From: Strongylocentrotus purpuratus
Lineage: Eukaryota > Echinodermata > Echinoidea > Camarodonta > Strongylocentrotidae
Direction of reading: 5' to 3'
Assembly: GCF_000002235.5 (NCBI RefSeq)
Contig: NW_022145604.1
Location: forward strand, 5,491,077 to 5,555,076
DNA length: 64,000 nucleotides
Shown: piece by piece, positions 21,627-31,857 of the stretch
Position numbering within the stretch: the first letter of the stretch is position 1
Layout of the letters: every line of letters starts with the position of its first letter
Position numbers and translations under genes: made by a program
The notes under the pieces: generated by a model
What the model was told of the DNA's origin: nothing
Databases searched by the model: none
Seen by the model: the letters and a program-made list of their open reading frames with translations, nothing else

Positions 21627-23962
21627 TCTATATAAGTAATACGCTAAGGCTCCGCGGGGGGCGCGACGTCTCGGCGAGCCTTTGTATTCTATTGTTTTTT
21701 AATGAGATCGCCGACCGAAGTTGGTGCGGCTATCTCCTCCTGAACCCTCCCCTCCGGGTGCCCGTGCCCGGTGCCATCGTCCGCGGGAGAGTCTACTCTG
21801 TGGAATTGGCTATACTCCGCCCGAGGTCCCCCTCCGTGTCGACGTCCAGGGCGAAAACAGACGCGATATGCATAATGCAGGATATGCGTGACGACAGAGA
21901 TACCTCATGGATATTCAACATTACATCCGTAGACACACGACCGATGACTATCCACTCACATTAAGTTGCGTATTAAATGCTCTATGCAAAGGGCGGGATT
22001 ACCGAGAGTAAAGCATCTTTCTATAGGATGTGCTTTGTTGTAGCTAGGATGTGCTTTGCATGTAGTAGCTGCACAAGAGAAACACAGGGCTTCCCGTCGA
22101 CGTCCAAACTTAGAGACCTATTTCCATCATGATTGCCGCGATTTTTATATAGTTTTCGTGAATGGAGGTATGAAATCAAAGCTTATTTTGTGATTATTAC
22201 GGCCATGTATACTCAATTTTGATTATCATTTTCTAAAGGAAAGTTTTGACAAGAAAACCATTGGACTGACAATTCAGTCGCAAGCTAACTTCAGTCACCA
22301 CACATCACAGTGCAGTAACTCCAGGAATCTCCAACACCGGCACCGGGCACCGCAGGCGTCCGAGGCCTGCGGCGCCGGTGTTCGAGCTTCATGGAGTTAC
22401 GCTGGAGTGTTATGTGTGTGAGTACAGCTGAGCTGAGCTCGAGTCGAAGAGATTTGACACTTTGAAATTGTTATCTGTTGGTTTGCATCATTATTGCCGC
22501 GATTTCAATATAGTTTCGTGAATAGATTTACGAAACCTGAGCTTAGAATTAGTAAAAGTATTACTAATGTCTACGTTTTTAAACGACTGTCTGATTTTCT
22601 TGTGAAAATTTTACTTTGAAAAATAATTATCGAAATTTATGGTCAGAAATAATCACAATCTAGGGTCTATTATGTTACAGTTCTTGCATCAAATCAATGC
22701 ATGAAAACTTAGTTATTGAACTAGATTTTTTTTTTTTTAAAATAGACAATTATGAAGAAGGAAACCTGAAACCCTGAGTTGAGTGTATATTTGTTTCAAG
22801 GGGCCATAAACCCCAAAAGCTCGGGGGTTACGTTCTTCAAAGTTGGGGGGGGGGGGGGGGAGAGAGATCAGATCGCAGCGAGTTGAGTGTATAAACAATA
22901 TAGGCGTGGGGTCCACGGGTTTCAAGGGGCCATAAACCCCCGAAAGCTCGGGGTTTTTAGGCGTTTAATTAGGGTCAGATGAGCATATTTTTAATACTTT
23001 ATTTGTGACACTTGCAGGTCACTAATTGGCGTGGGGTCAATACGTAGAGTTGCGTAGTGTTGCTACCAACTACGCTGGCCTACGTTACTATATGCTGAGG
23101 GACAGAAAGGGGTACGCAAGATGAACGAAAACAAGTCAACATGTTTAATTTTTTTCGCGTACTTTCAGCGTAGAAACTTGACGCAGAAAGTACGCCTTTT
23201 TACGCAACACTATGCTACCCTACGCCAGATCGTCAAAGCAGTAAAAGCTTTCCACACAGTAAGCAACCATATAAGCAAACCTGTACTCCAGCCTACGCAT
23301 AACCTACGCAGGGACTATTTTCCCATTAATACGCAGCCTAATTTCTGCGTAGTCGGTACGCCACACTACGGAACTCTACGCAGTTCCAGTGGCTTAAAGA
23401 ATAACTACCGGTACAGTTGGATCGTTTTTTGTTATTTTTTTATATAAGGCCAAATTTAAAAAAAAACATGTTTAGCGTCCTGTTTTTTCTGAAAAATGGG
23501 AAGGAGGAGGCCCTTTTTTTTTTTTTTTTTTTTTTTCTTTCAAAATGGCTGCTCCGTACATTTTCCCTGATATTAAGGCTATTTTTCAAGATGGCAGCCG
23601 ACAATTTTTTTCTTATTCTTTTTTTTTTAAGATCAGAAATACATTTTAGCAGTGCTTTTCATGTTTTTTTTCTTTAAAAAAAAAAAAAAAAATCAAAAAA
23701 AAAAATTTAAAAAAATTTCAAAAAAAAAAAAATAGGAGGCGGCCCCCAAAAAGGAAGCGGGCGGGGAAGCTGTTTAAAAAAAAAAAATATAGGAGGTGGC
23801 CCCCAAAAAGGAAGCGGGCGGGGACGCTAAACATGTATATTTTTTTAATGGCCTGAATGGCAAATAAAGTTCTCGGTGGTTTTAATTTAGACAGTCTCTA
23901 TATATCTATTTACACCCCCCGCCCCCCTCTAGAATCCCGCGGATTTCCGCGGGTCCTGCTAG
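21627..23962 (+). mobile_element. Helitron-like unit H8, head type II, tail type A; right end of the array
   Basis: It begins TCTATATAAGTAATACGC. Head II runs to about 21,965; a GC hairpin lies at 22,333-22,382, inverted arms at about 22,187-22,275 and 22,600-22,663, and the TACGC module at 23,031-23,400. The YY1-like site is altered (AAGATGGCAGC at about 23,589). The internal by-passed hairpin seen in H2, H3 and H7 is deleted, leaving only CCTGAGTTGAGTG at about 22,774. The 3' end CTAG (23,959-23,962) is followed by T, as expected for Helitron insertion between A and T, and then by the intron of the adhesion-GPCR-like gene. Confidence 0.77.
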
Positions 23963-24000
23963 TATATATATATAAGATTTCCGCAATTCCCAATTCTCAC

Positions 24001-24221
24001 CTGCAATTTTTCCCCATGGAAAGTCAATGGAGACAACTGGTTCCGGTTCAGAATTCCCCTCAGTATCTGGCGCCACCACCCACCTGTTGGGTAAATGTTC
24101 GATATATTCAGGTGTCGTCTGCTCGACTTCGATGTAAAGATTGCGACCGTTATGCGTCAGTTTGTCGCCGAGCATACCCATCTTGACGCGTCCCGTGTAG
24201 ATTTCGAGATTATCAGCAATA
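24001..24221 (-). CDS. Exon: GAIN-like segment of the adhesion-GPCR-like gene
   Basis: Read on the minus strand: acceptor tcatatctag, then 221 bp open to donor GCAG/gtgaga. The peptide includes IADNLEIYTGRVKMGMLGDK and VVSIDFPWGKIAG. The pattern of a DN(L/I)E(I/L) strand, then an acidic stretch, then a short PW-containing strand resembles the distal GAIN domain that precedes the GPS in adhesion GPCRs and polycystin-like proteins. It starts after two bases of a split codon, which does not match the predicted end of the 26516-26690 exon, so an exon may be missing between them. The donor lies 38 bp from the end of the Helitron array. Confidence 0.5.
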
Positions 24222-27200
24222 CTAGATATGAAGAAGGAAAATAAAGTTGAAAAATTATTATTATTTTTATTTTTAGCGAAAGGATAATGTTCAGTATATA
24301 GGTCACGCGATTACATTGTACAAAAACAGAAGAAAACTGTCTGGAAACGCAACTGTCTATAATGATGACCCATGTTTACCCCCTCCAGAAGGAAATGCGT
24401 GTTTTAAAATATGTCTATATACTGGCTAATCATGTATGGCCACTTTTTGTTAGTTCTTTTCTCGAACCATTTTGGATTTATTATATGTACTCCGTATGTA
24501 TTCTACATTTTATAAACAAAGAAATAGTATCAATAACCCTTGAGTAGCCGTAATAGACAGGTTAGACTATACATCACTCAACAAAATAAAGTAGAAAAAA
24601 CGTCTCAATAATGGATAAGAGTCACGTGATATGATATTGACACTGGGACTTTGTGTCTCAAATATAGAATCAAAATGATCTCTTAATCCGATCAGTAAAC
24701 CAGCCGCGAAGTGCATGAATTCTTTCAACCTTCACCCGAATACAGATAACAACATTGGTATTGCGTAGAATCTGAAAAAGACCAACATCTCCCTTTATCG
24801 CAAAAAGTCCATTAATCTTTCAGAGTTTTTGACCGCGTAGGCCTAAAGCACTTAAACAATCTGATGTAATTGAATTACTCGAAAAAGAGTTGTTTGTGAC
24901 TTTACATAAAGTACATGAATGCCGATTCCCCCATATGGAAATGTTTGCTTGGATTTGTCTCATAAAAGAAGTTGACCACAAACTGACTCCCACACGGTGA
25001 TGAGTGCTCAGGGGTCACGGGCCACTGGCTTCATCGGGTAGGTAGTTTCATTATGTGAATGGGTAAATTAACTATTACAAAATGAGGGGACACATTACAT
25101 TGTACAATAGGGACACAAATTGATTTTATTGTGCAGAAAATAGTCTTTTATTGACTTACTTATTGAATGAAGCTATACAACTAAAATGCATTTTGTATTC
25201 TAAAAATTGGAGTACAAAGATTAATACCAGGTGAATGAAATGCATAAACACCACAAACACCTGGAAAGGAAGCATTCATGAATTTGAATAATTTAGTTGA
25301 TAAACGATTCCGCACGTGGACGTTTGGTCGAGCAGAAAGCAGTGGATTCTTAACAACACGAACCCATTTAACAGTATGTCGGAACGTAAATTAAATTTGG
25401 CGCGGTTGGAAAATGCATCTTTCTACCCTGCGACTTTAATGGTACGATCCAGTAAATCGAAACAGTAAAACGGCTCTTACTTTATAATTACTCATTAAAT
25501 AAAACCAAAAACTTCAGTGATATCAGTCAAAATATGTTATATCTTACTAATAATTAAAAAATATGTAAAGTGTAGCATTTTACGATAAAATACACCGATT
25601 TAGCGAACATGACGTCATTAGAACATGTTTATGTGCGCTTGTATCAGGGAATTCAAGGTCAAATGGTCAATTCAGACGTTGATAAGTTATTGGTCAAGCC
25701 TTTTTATTTCATTTATTCCTACAAAATTATACAATCAATCAAAACAAGTTTAATACCAGAAGAAAGCTAAGGAATAGTATTTTCATTAACCGCTTGCCCC
25801 AAAGTCGCTTGACCACACTGAAACGAGTGAGAGCTTGCGAGAGCGGCCAAAGTGTGATTGAAACTCGCTATTTGCTCTTCTCCAACGCAAAAAGAGACGA
25901 AATTGTGCTGGATAAACATATTTTTTCCGACATAAGTACAGAAAATTTGCATATGGTCTTTTTATGTTACACTTTGTGAAATGTTACCCGAGTGACTTCC
26001 GGGCACCTCAATGCTGGAAAGAAACGCACATTTTAGAAAACTTCACTTTTTCATGGAAAAATGCTTATTGTTCTAAGCACGCAAGTCAGATTGAGCGGAT
26101 GATACAATGTTTCCATATGCCTACCCCCCCCCAAAAAAAAAAAAAGATCGTGCGGATTTAATCAATAGCGATGCAATAATTTATCGGTACACCAAGGGCG
26201 CATATTCTTATGCTAAGGAAGGTTACAACAAGAAAAAAGGTTGCTAAAACTAGTGTATCGTAAATAATTAAAATCACAAATAAGGACTAACGAACAGGCA
26301 GAAACACGAAGAAGAGGGCGGAAAGATTCTTGAAGGACGGAAAGGGCAGGTTGGCTGGTCGATGAGAGAGAGAGAGAGAGAGAGAATGTGTGCCGATAGA
26401 GACAGTGGTGAAGACATTGAGTGGAGAAAGGGATAATAGATCGAGTGATATCAAAACAGAAAGAAAGACTGATGAGATCACCATTTTTACACGAATCGTT
26501 CAGAGCCATCTTTACTTGGTCACAATCAACATGGCGCATGGTCTTGTGGTTGCCCAACATAGCGCTATTCGTCATATTGTGCCCAATTCGAACCGGGTTG
26601 GATAAAGTAACTCTCTTAATCAATGGCTCGATCTCGAATCGTTCGACAATCATGACAAGTGTTATAACAGAAATCTTCCAGCAACTTCTTCTTGTAGGAT
26701 TATTTGGACACATCAAATTAAATAGGCCTTTTAAATGTCTTGTTATCTGCAATGGGTAAGTCGATCGAACTAGTTTGCAGCCACAAACCCCTGTCATTCC
26801 TTGTGCTGACCTAACAGTGTCTGCACGTGAGACTAGGCTGCACGGCATGTTGCATTAGCTCATGACTGTAGCTGCTCCGGACACTGCCAGAGACTGACAA
26901 ATCTAGGCTCTGCTCAATTAAAGGCTTTATAAATTCTGGTGAAATGTCGAATAAAAGCCTGGGCCTGCAGAACTTTGAACCTACGTACCTGAGGCAAGAG
27001 CTGTGGGCCTTCAGCAGCGTCCAAATATCAATGTCCAGGATGCGGTCTGCAAGGTTGACAACCTCTTGCCCAAGCTCCGAGGTGACGGTGTAGAGTCTCT
27101 CGACGCCGGCGATGACGGAGGTGTCAATCACCGAGGCGACAATGAGCACGTCGACTTCGGTGAGGTAGTCGGTGGGGACAGACTTGATCAAGAGACTGGC

Positions 27201-28457
27201 TTCACGGAGGTGGTAGATATTTCGGGTGACGTTGTTACTGTTGAAGTTTTTGCCGGGAGTGTTGCGGATCTAAGGAGATTGACGCAATATAGTGATCGAC
27301 AAATTTAAGGGAATTGCAGAGGAGGCATTACTTGCATGACGTAGGACTTCACCAGTGACTGCTGCGGTCATGTGAAAGTAATACCATTCAAGTACCCTCG
27401 TGTGCGACACGCATTTAAGAGAATCATTTAATACAAAATATAATTATTATTATCATTATTATTAATCATAACGTTAAAAGGATATTATTATTAATTGTAT
27501 CATTATTATTGCCATACCCTGCTGACCGTATCCGGACACCTACCCCCTGGACATCAACTCCCTAGGACAACTACCCCTAGAAAAACTACCCCTAGGACAA
27601 CTACCCCTAGGGCAACCACCCTCTAGGACGACTACCCCCCCCCCGGGACAACAACCCCTAGGACAACTACCCCTAGGACAAATACCCCCTAGGGCAACCA
27701 CCCTCTAGGACGACTACCCCCCGGGACAACTACCCCCAGACAACTACCCCCTAGGACAACTACCCCGGGCAACTACCCCCCCCCCCCCAGACACTACCCC
27801 CTAGGACAACTACCCCGGGACAACTACCCCCTGGACAACTACCCTCATGGATAGTTGTCCAGGGGGTAGTTGTCCTAGAGCATGGCTGTCATAAGGGGTA
27901 GTTGTCTGGGGTAGTTGTCTGGGGGTAGTTGTCCGGGTGGTAGTTGTCCGCGGGGCAGTTGTCCTCTGGGGTAGTTGTCCGGTGGGTAGATGTCCGGGTA
28001 GTAGTAGTCCTAGGGGGTGGCTGTTCGAACGGATAGTTTACCGGGGGTAGTTGTCCGGGGTGGTTGCCCTAGGGGTAGTTGACTGGGGGTGGTTAGCCGG
28101 GGTGGATGTTTAGGGGATAGGTGTCTGAGAACCCCTGCTGACATACCATATCCAAGATTTCCTCCCTGATCGCCTTGCGGATGTCGTCCAGCATCCATGT
28201 CGTCTCCGAACTCCATCGACAGATGTCCGTCACCGGCTCGCCCCAGAAAGCCCCCTCGTAGAACAGCTGCCTCAGCCCCTTTCTTACCGTGGGTGGGTAG
28301 CAGGGGCGGTAGGCTACCATCATGGGAGGGGCGGTGGGGAAGTACTCCTCCAGCCAGCCCCCATTAGGGCAGGGTAAGAAGGCGTACTCCCCCGCAGGGG
28401 TGTAGTCCCATTCGAAGGTACCCTTTAGGTCGGTTACGTTCTGTCGCGGGCACAGAT
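24001..28457 (-). CDS. Adhesion-GPCR-like gene, partial (extracellular exons only)
   Basis: Minus-strand exons at 28147-28457, 26989-27269, possibly 26516-26690, and 24001-24221 read as the extracellular region of an adhesion G-protein-coupled receptor. The first two join in phase 0. The order (hormone-receptor-motif-like, then GAIN-like) matches this family. No signal peptide, ligand-binding exon, GPS or seven-helix exon is visible. Everything left of 24,001 is Helitron array, so the rest must lie more than 24 kb away or be lost. This may be a real gene with a transposon-swollen intron, or a gene broken by the array. Family assignment rests on motif pattern only. Confidence 0.5.
24222..26515. 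other. AT-rich non-coding stretch (presumed intron)
   Basis: No recognisable exon, RNA or transposon terminus was seen on either strand. Short open frames here lack conserved motifs and splice context. A (GA)n tract lies at 26,363-26,384 and an A/C run at about 26,126-26,145. Confidence 0.5.
26516..26690 (-). CDS. Possible exon of the adhesion-GPCR-like gene
   Basis: A minus-strand frame reads SCWKISVITLVMIVERFEIE and then PLIKRVTLSNPVRIGHNM, loosely like the GAIN segment after the pre-GAIN helices (Trp, then a V-E-x-F helix). An acceptor AG at 26,691-26,692 restores the codon split left by the 26989-27269 exon, and a donor CAA/gtaaag lies at 26,516. The acceptor has a poor pyrimidine tract and the downstream phase does not match the next exon. 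It is offered as a candidate only; it could be chance. Confidence 0.3.
26989..27269 (-). CDS. Exon: GAIN subdomain A-like segment
   Basis: On the minus strand, acceptor tcaatctccttag leads into 281 open bases ending CTCAG/gtacgt. The peptide contains NNVTRNIYHLREASLLIKSV, then DYLTEVDVLIVASVIDTSVI and VVNLADRILDIDIWTLLKAH. Alternating helices with a (D/E)VD-x-(L/I) motif and a Val-Asn-Leu-Ala-Asp helix are typical of the helical first half of GAIN domains in adhesion GPCRs. It begins in phase 0, matching the HRM exon upstream. No stop or frameshift is present, and splice sites are good on both sides. Confidence 0.55.
27535..28110. repeat. Inverted minisatellite of ~15-bp CTAGGACAACTACCCC units
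   Basis: From 27,535 to about 27,846 the + strand repeats versions of CCCCTAGGACAACTA. From about 27,850 to 28,110 it repeats the reverse complement, TAGTTGTCCGGGGGTAG and variants. The switch point is a near-perfect palindrome, GGACAACTA..TAGTTGTCC, centred at about 27,847. The whole block sits in the intron between the exons ending at 28,147 and starting at 27,269, with one arm beginning about 37 bp from the splice donor. Transcribed RNA would form a long hairpin. Confidence 0.9.
28147..28457 (-). CDS. Exon: hormone-receptor-motif-like domain of the adhesion-GPCR-like gene
   Basis: On the minus strand, acceptor attcccccag opens 311 bases ending GATATG/gtatgt. The peptide starts DLCPRQNVTD and includes FEWDYTPAGEYAFLPCPNGG, then AYRPCYPP, then GAFWGEPVTDICRW. 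The pattern Cys..Trp..T-x-AG..CP-x-G..Cys..W-x-x-P..Cys is that of the HRM/HormR domain of adhesion and family B GPCRs. Glycine and proline content is high and the exon is uninterrupted. Upstream exons (signal peptide, other domains) were not found between 28,458 and 30,800. Confidence 0.55.
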
Positions 28458-28817
28458 CTGGGGGAATTATGATAATAATAATGATAATATTGATGCTACG
28501 TAACTACACGACAACAATAATAATAATAATAGTAATAACCATAACAAAAACAAGGATAGATAGATTGATAGATATATGAAATCGACATAAGAAGAAAGGC
28601 ACAATTAACTATAAGCCAAATCAAACTTTATTAAATGTTGTTTTAACACTTCGACTGATCCGTTATTTCTAATCTCTCGAGGGAGAGTATTCCAGAACAA
28701 AGGCCCTGCATGAGCAAAGGTTCACTGCCCCCCCCCCCACAGACACACACACAGACACACTTTTTGAGAAACATTGTGAAAGAAGACACAAAAGTACGGT
28801 GTAAATGTCGGCCTGCA

Positions 28818-28928
28818 CAGTGGCGTAGGGTGGGTCCAGATTATGAGCGGGCATCAGAACTTTTGGGGGCGGGGGGGGGGGGGGGTCACGACTGGTGCTC
28901 CCTGTTCCCTGATGTAGCTACGCCACTA
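28818..28928. mobile_element. Short TIR element (MITE), ends CAGTGGCGTAG / CTACGCCACTA
   Basis: A ~111-bp segment has inverted ends CAGTGGCGTAGGGTGG and GTAGCTACGCCACTA and a G-run in the middle. Ends of this type mark several DNA-transposon MITEs in marine invertebrates; the superfamily cannot be assigned from this copy. A related terminus marks the large element at 56,919-59,361. Confidence 0.55.
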
Positions 28929-28987
28929 CATGTACATTTTACTATATACTTTTGAATAGTAATATGTATTTATTATTACTAATGTTA

Positions 28988-29400
28988 TCATTGCGTCCCG
29001 TATGCCTGGGCGGGAAAAAGAAATACGAAACAAATCACTGTTGTAACCCTCCGGTCGCCCCTCCTGGTATAACTGATTGGGGATGTGGAGTTGGATAACT
29101 CAACGGGGTTTTCCCTTACTCTAATACGAATAGTGCAGTGGGTTCTTAACTTGCAAATGTGGTGATTCTCCTCTACACGGGCTACCATTTAAACGTCTTA
29201 TCCGAGGGACTGAATGTTTTCCACTGTAACCTACATTGCGGGTATGAAACAGGGGAGAGACACGTTAACATGCAACGCAGGCTTCAGTAAGTTCAGTCAT
29301 CCGTCTGGGTGGGGCTACAACCCACGTTCTTTACTTCGACAGGCAGACGCTTTACCAACTGAGCCAACTCGTTTCCTCATTCTGATTCGCATTCCTGGTT
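28988..29400 (-). mobile_element. tRNA-derived SINE-like repeat
   Basis: Reading the minus strand, an A-box TTGGCTCAGTTGGTAAAGCG (about 29,349-29,368) and a B-box-like GTGGGTTGTAGCCCC (about 29,308-29,324) form a tRNA-like head. A ~200-bp body follows that is repeated at 38,259-38,500 (shared words include aatagtgcagtgg and cctcctggtataactgatt). The second copy lacks the tRNA-like head, consistent with 5' truncation on retrotransposition. Confidence 0.6.
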
Positions 29401-29733
29401 AGTATGGTAAGGACTTGAATTAATCAGACTATCAAACATATTGGGTTGTCAGGACACTTAACAAAAGCAAAGCTGTCACGTTTTTCCGTTGGCATCTCAT
29501 GGAACGAATTCGGGTCAGGCAATATGCATGTGCTTCTTTGGTCTTAAATCCATTTAAGAGTTAAATTATTCCCCGTACTTCAGTGCATCATTGTTTAAAA
29601 TAAAGCAATGAATCTAGACTTTCACAGAGCCTTATTATTTTGAACAGCCTACTAACTTCTTGTCTCATGATATCTAAGTTCTCTCTGCTCACAATTATGT
29701 CCGCTGCGCCATTTCACATGCGTAATGAGTATT

Positions 29734-29980
29734 GGCCCGAATTCACAAAGGAGGTTTAAATTTAACCTATGGTTTTATAAACCGTGGGTTAAATTTAACC
29801 CGCTTTTTAAACTACCCCTCTGAACAGGCTAAAAATATGACGTCATATGACGCTGTTAAACAGTGGGACAAATCTAAACCTCCTTTGTGAATTCTAAAAT
29901 GATAACCCATGGTCTAAACCATGATCTAAAGGAGGCTTAATCCATGGGTTAGATTTAAACCTCCTTTGTGAATTCGAGCC
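29734..29980. mobile_element. Foldback MITE, ends GGCCCGAATTCACAAAG
   Basis: This 247-bp element has long inverted ends: GGCCCGAATTCACAAAGGAG at the left and CTCCTTTGTGAATTCGAGCC at the right, with inner AACCC/GGGTT repeats that let most of it fold. The same termini occur at 56,479-56,657. The paralogous flank at 54,091-54,115 reads across the site without the element, which shows it is a mobile insertion made after that flank was duplicated. Confidence 0.8.
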
Positions 29981-30838
29981 AATGTGTTTATCTCGAAAAG
30001 CAAATGAAAACTCAAAGGTTACTAAACCCAAATGCAAAGAACACATATGATGATAAGTATCAAAGACATTGACAGTAGACTTTTATACAAAGGATAACAT
30101 CCCAAATAAACTTTAACAATTTTGTATCACTCAATGAGAAGGGTTACCTTTAAAAAGGGATGCTAATAGAGTCAAGATTGTAATCATTATATTAAAAAAA
30201 GTATCATAAATAATGGTAGAAATAAGCATTTCCTTGAGTTCGAGTTGATATTAACACCTTTTCTTTTCAACTTCCTAATAGTCAATGTAAATAAGTGAGC
30301 AATATCATTGTTTTTGGAATGAGATAATACACACATAATGGCTTTTGACTCAAAGTCATTGCTTCAGCCCAAACTTACAAGAGGATTTTGACAATACTGT
30401 TTGAAAAGCCTACTGCTCAGTCATCCGTGGCAGCACATTTGTGAATATGGCATCATTAGACAGCGTATTAGTTACACTTTACCATGATTAATGCTTCCAC
30501 GCTACATAGGTTATACCTTTTTAATTAGAAGCTACCAAAGTTAGGTATCTTTTTTATACGCACTGTATAGAAATCAAGATATTCAATAATGGAGAAATGA
30601 TTCTACATTGCCTCGGATTGTTCCCGGGAATTTACTTTTTCTCCAGACTATACGAGGCAAATAATATAGTACAGTATACAGTTTCACTTTCCAGCAGAAA
30701 TAAGATGTTTTTATTGCAGGAAATATGCTGCCTGGATTAAAATATTCTTGTTTTGCTCTCAAACCGAAACTGGAGCATTCATCAAGGATGGTTTAACAGC
30801 CAGGCATATAAGTTAATGTGATTTCGTGAAGCTCTTCC
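29981..30838. other. TLR-A upstream flank, no gene seen
   Basis: Together with about 29,500-29,733 this stretch is copied (without the MITE) at about 53,880-54,480. It probably contains the TLR-A promoter, but I cannot point to a convincing core promoter element. Confidence 0.5.
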
Positions 30839-31857
30839 CGCAGAGGTGTAGATTGATTCTTCTCCAAACCAAGTCAGCCGTTATTGCCAGATTCTCAGAG
30901 TCCGCAGAAGACCTTCTTAATTTGGAATACTCTATTGATCTTTCTTATAGTTAAGGTAAATATAAAAGTGAAGTGAACTCTGACAATAACAAAATTGAAA
31001 TAAACGATTGATTCTTATTTTCTTACGATTGTTTCTTACTTTGCTGTATGTGAATGAAAAAAACGATGTGGAATTACACAAGGGTTGTGGACTTTTAAAT
31101 GTATCGCAACATACCTCTACTTAAAATTAGCTCATATCTTTTTTTTTTAACCTACTAATTTCTTTCTAGCCAATAAGCTCATTTTGTTTTTCAACAATTT
31201 CGATTGAAGTTCTAGACTACTTTCACATACTGATTACATAGAATTGTTCTACTTATATAACTATAAATTCAGATGATGTAGACGCCAACACCAAATAAAA
31301 CAAGAAGTCTTTCATATGGGCTGTTATTTCTTATAAAAACAAAAGAAAACTTTTACATTACTACATTGCCCCCTTCCCTTAATCAGAGTGACGGATGAGG
31401 GTTCTGTATTTACAGTGCAGGATTTGTCTTTTCGAAGTATTTGGCTCTTCTTGGTTTTCCGAAGTTGTCTCTGACTTTTTAAAGTATAATTCTGGTTAAA
31501 TAATCGGTACTTGTTTCGTTGCTCGTTTGCAGAGATATTCGAGTTCACAAATTAAATCGATCCTTAAAACTGTGCCCTTTATTGCCTGGACTAAAGGGCC
31601 AACAGCCATTGCCATGGCTCTAAACTCTAGTACTATCCCATTGTATATAGTTTAAGCTTTAGTGAGAACAATAATTATCATGACATAAGTGAAGAATACG
31701 TTACTAAGCATCACTAGAATGTACTTGGGTTAGGGTTAGAGTAGAGGTCAGTGATAGGCATGTGGTCAGGATTACAATATTGTTAATGTAGAGGTTGGGT
31801 TTTTTTAATTTTTTTTATTATCTTCTGTTTTTTATTTTCAGACAGGAATCCGTTATT
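30839..31857 (+). other. TLR-A 5' leader exon and intron
   Basis: A non-coding first exon is inferred to end at 30,955 (AGTTAAG/gtaaat), with the acceptor at 31,841 (tttttattttcag) and 16 leader bases before the ATG at 31,858. The same arrangement precedes TLR-B (donor 45,435, acceptor 46,190), and a third copy of the donor region occurs at 42,565-42,677. Conservation of both splice sites in two genes supports real splicing. The open frame upstream of 31,858 runs through the pyrimidine tract of the intron and should not be taken as N-terminal coding sequence. Confidence 0.65.

Noticed and set aside
27003-27308. + strand open frame opposite the GAIN-like exon
   Set aside because: The minus-strand reading has splice sites, correct phase and family-like motifs; the + frame has none.
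31795-31857. N-terminal extension of the TLR-A frame (21 codons)
   Set aside because: It reads a pyrimidine tract and splice acceptor; the signal peptide starts at 31,858, and TLR-B shows the same arrangement.
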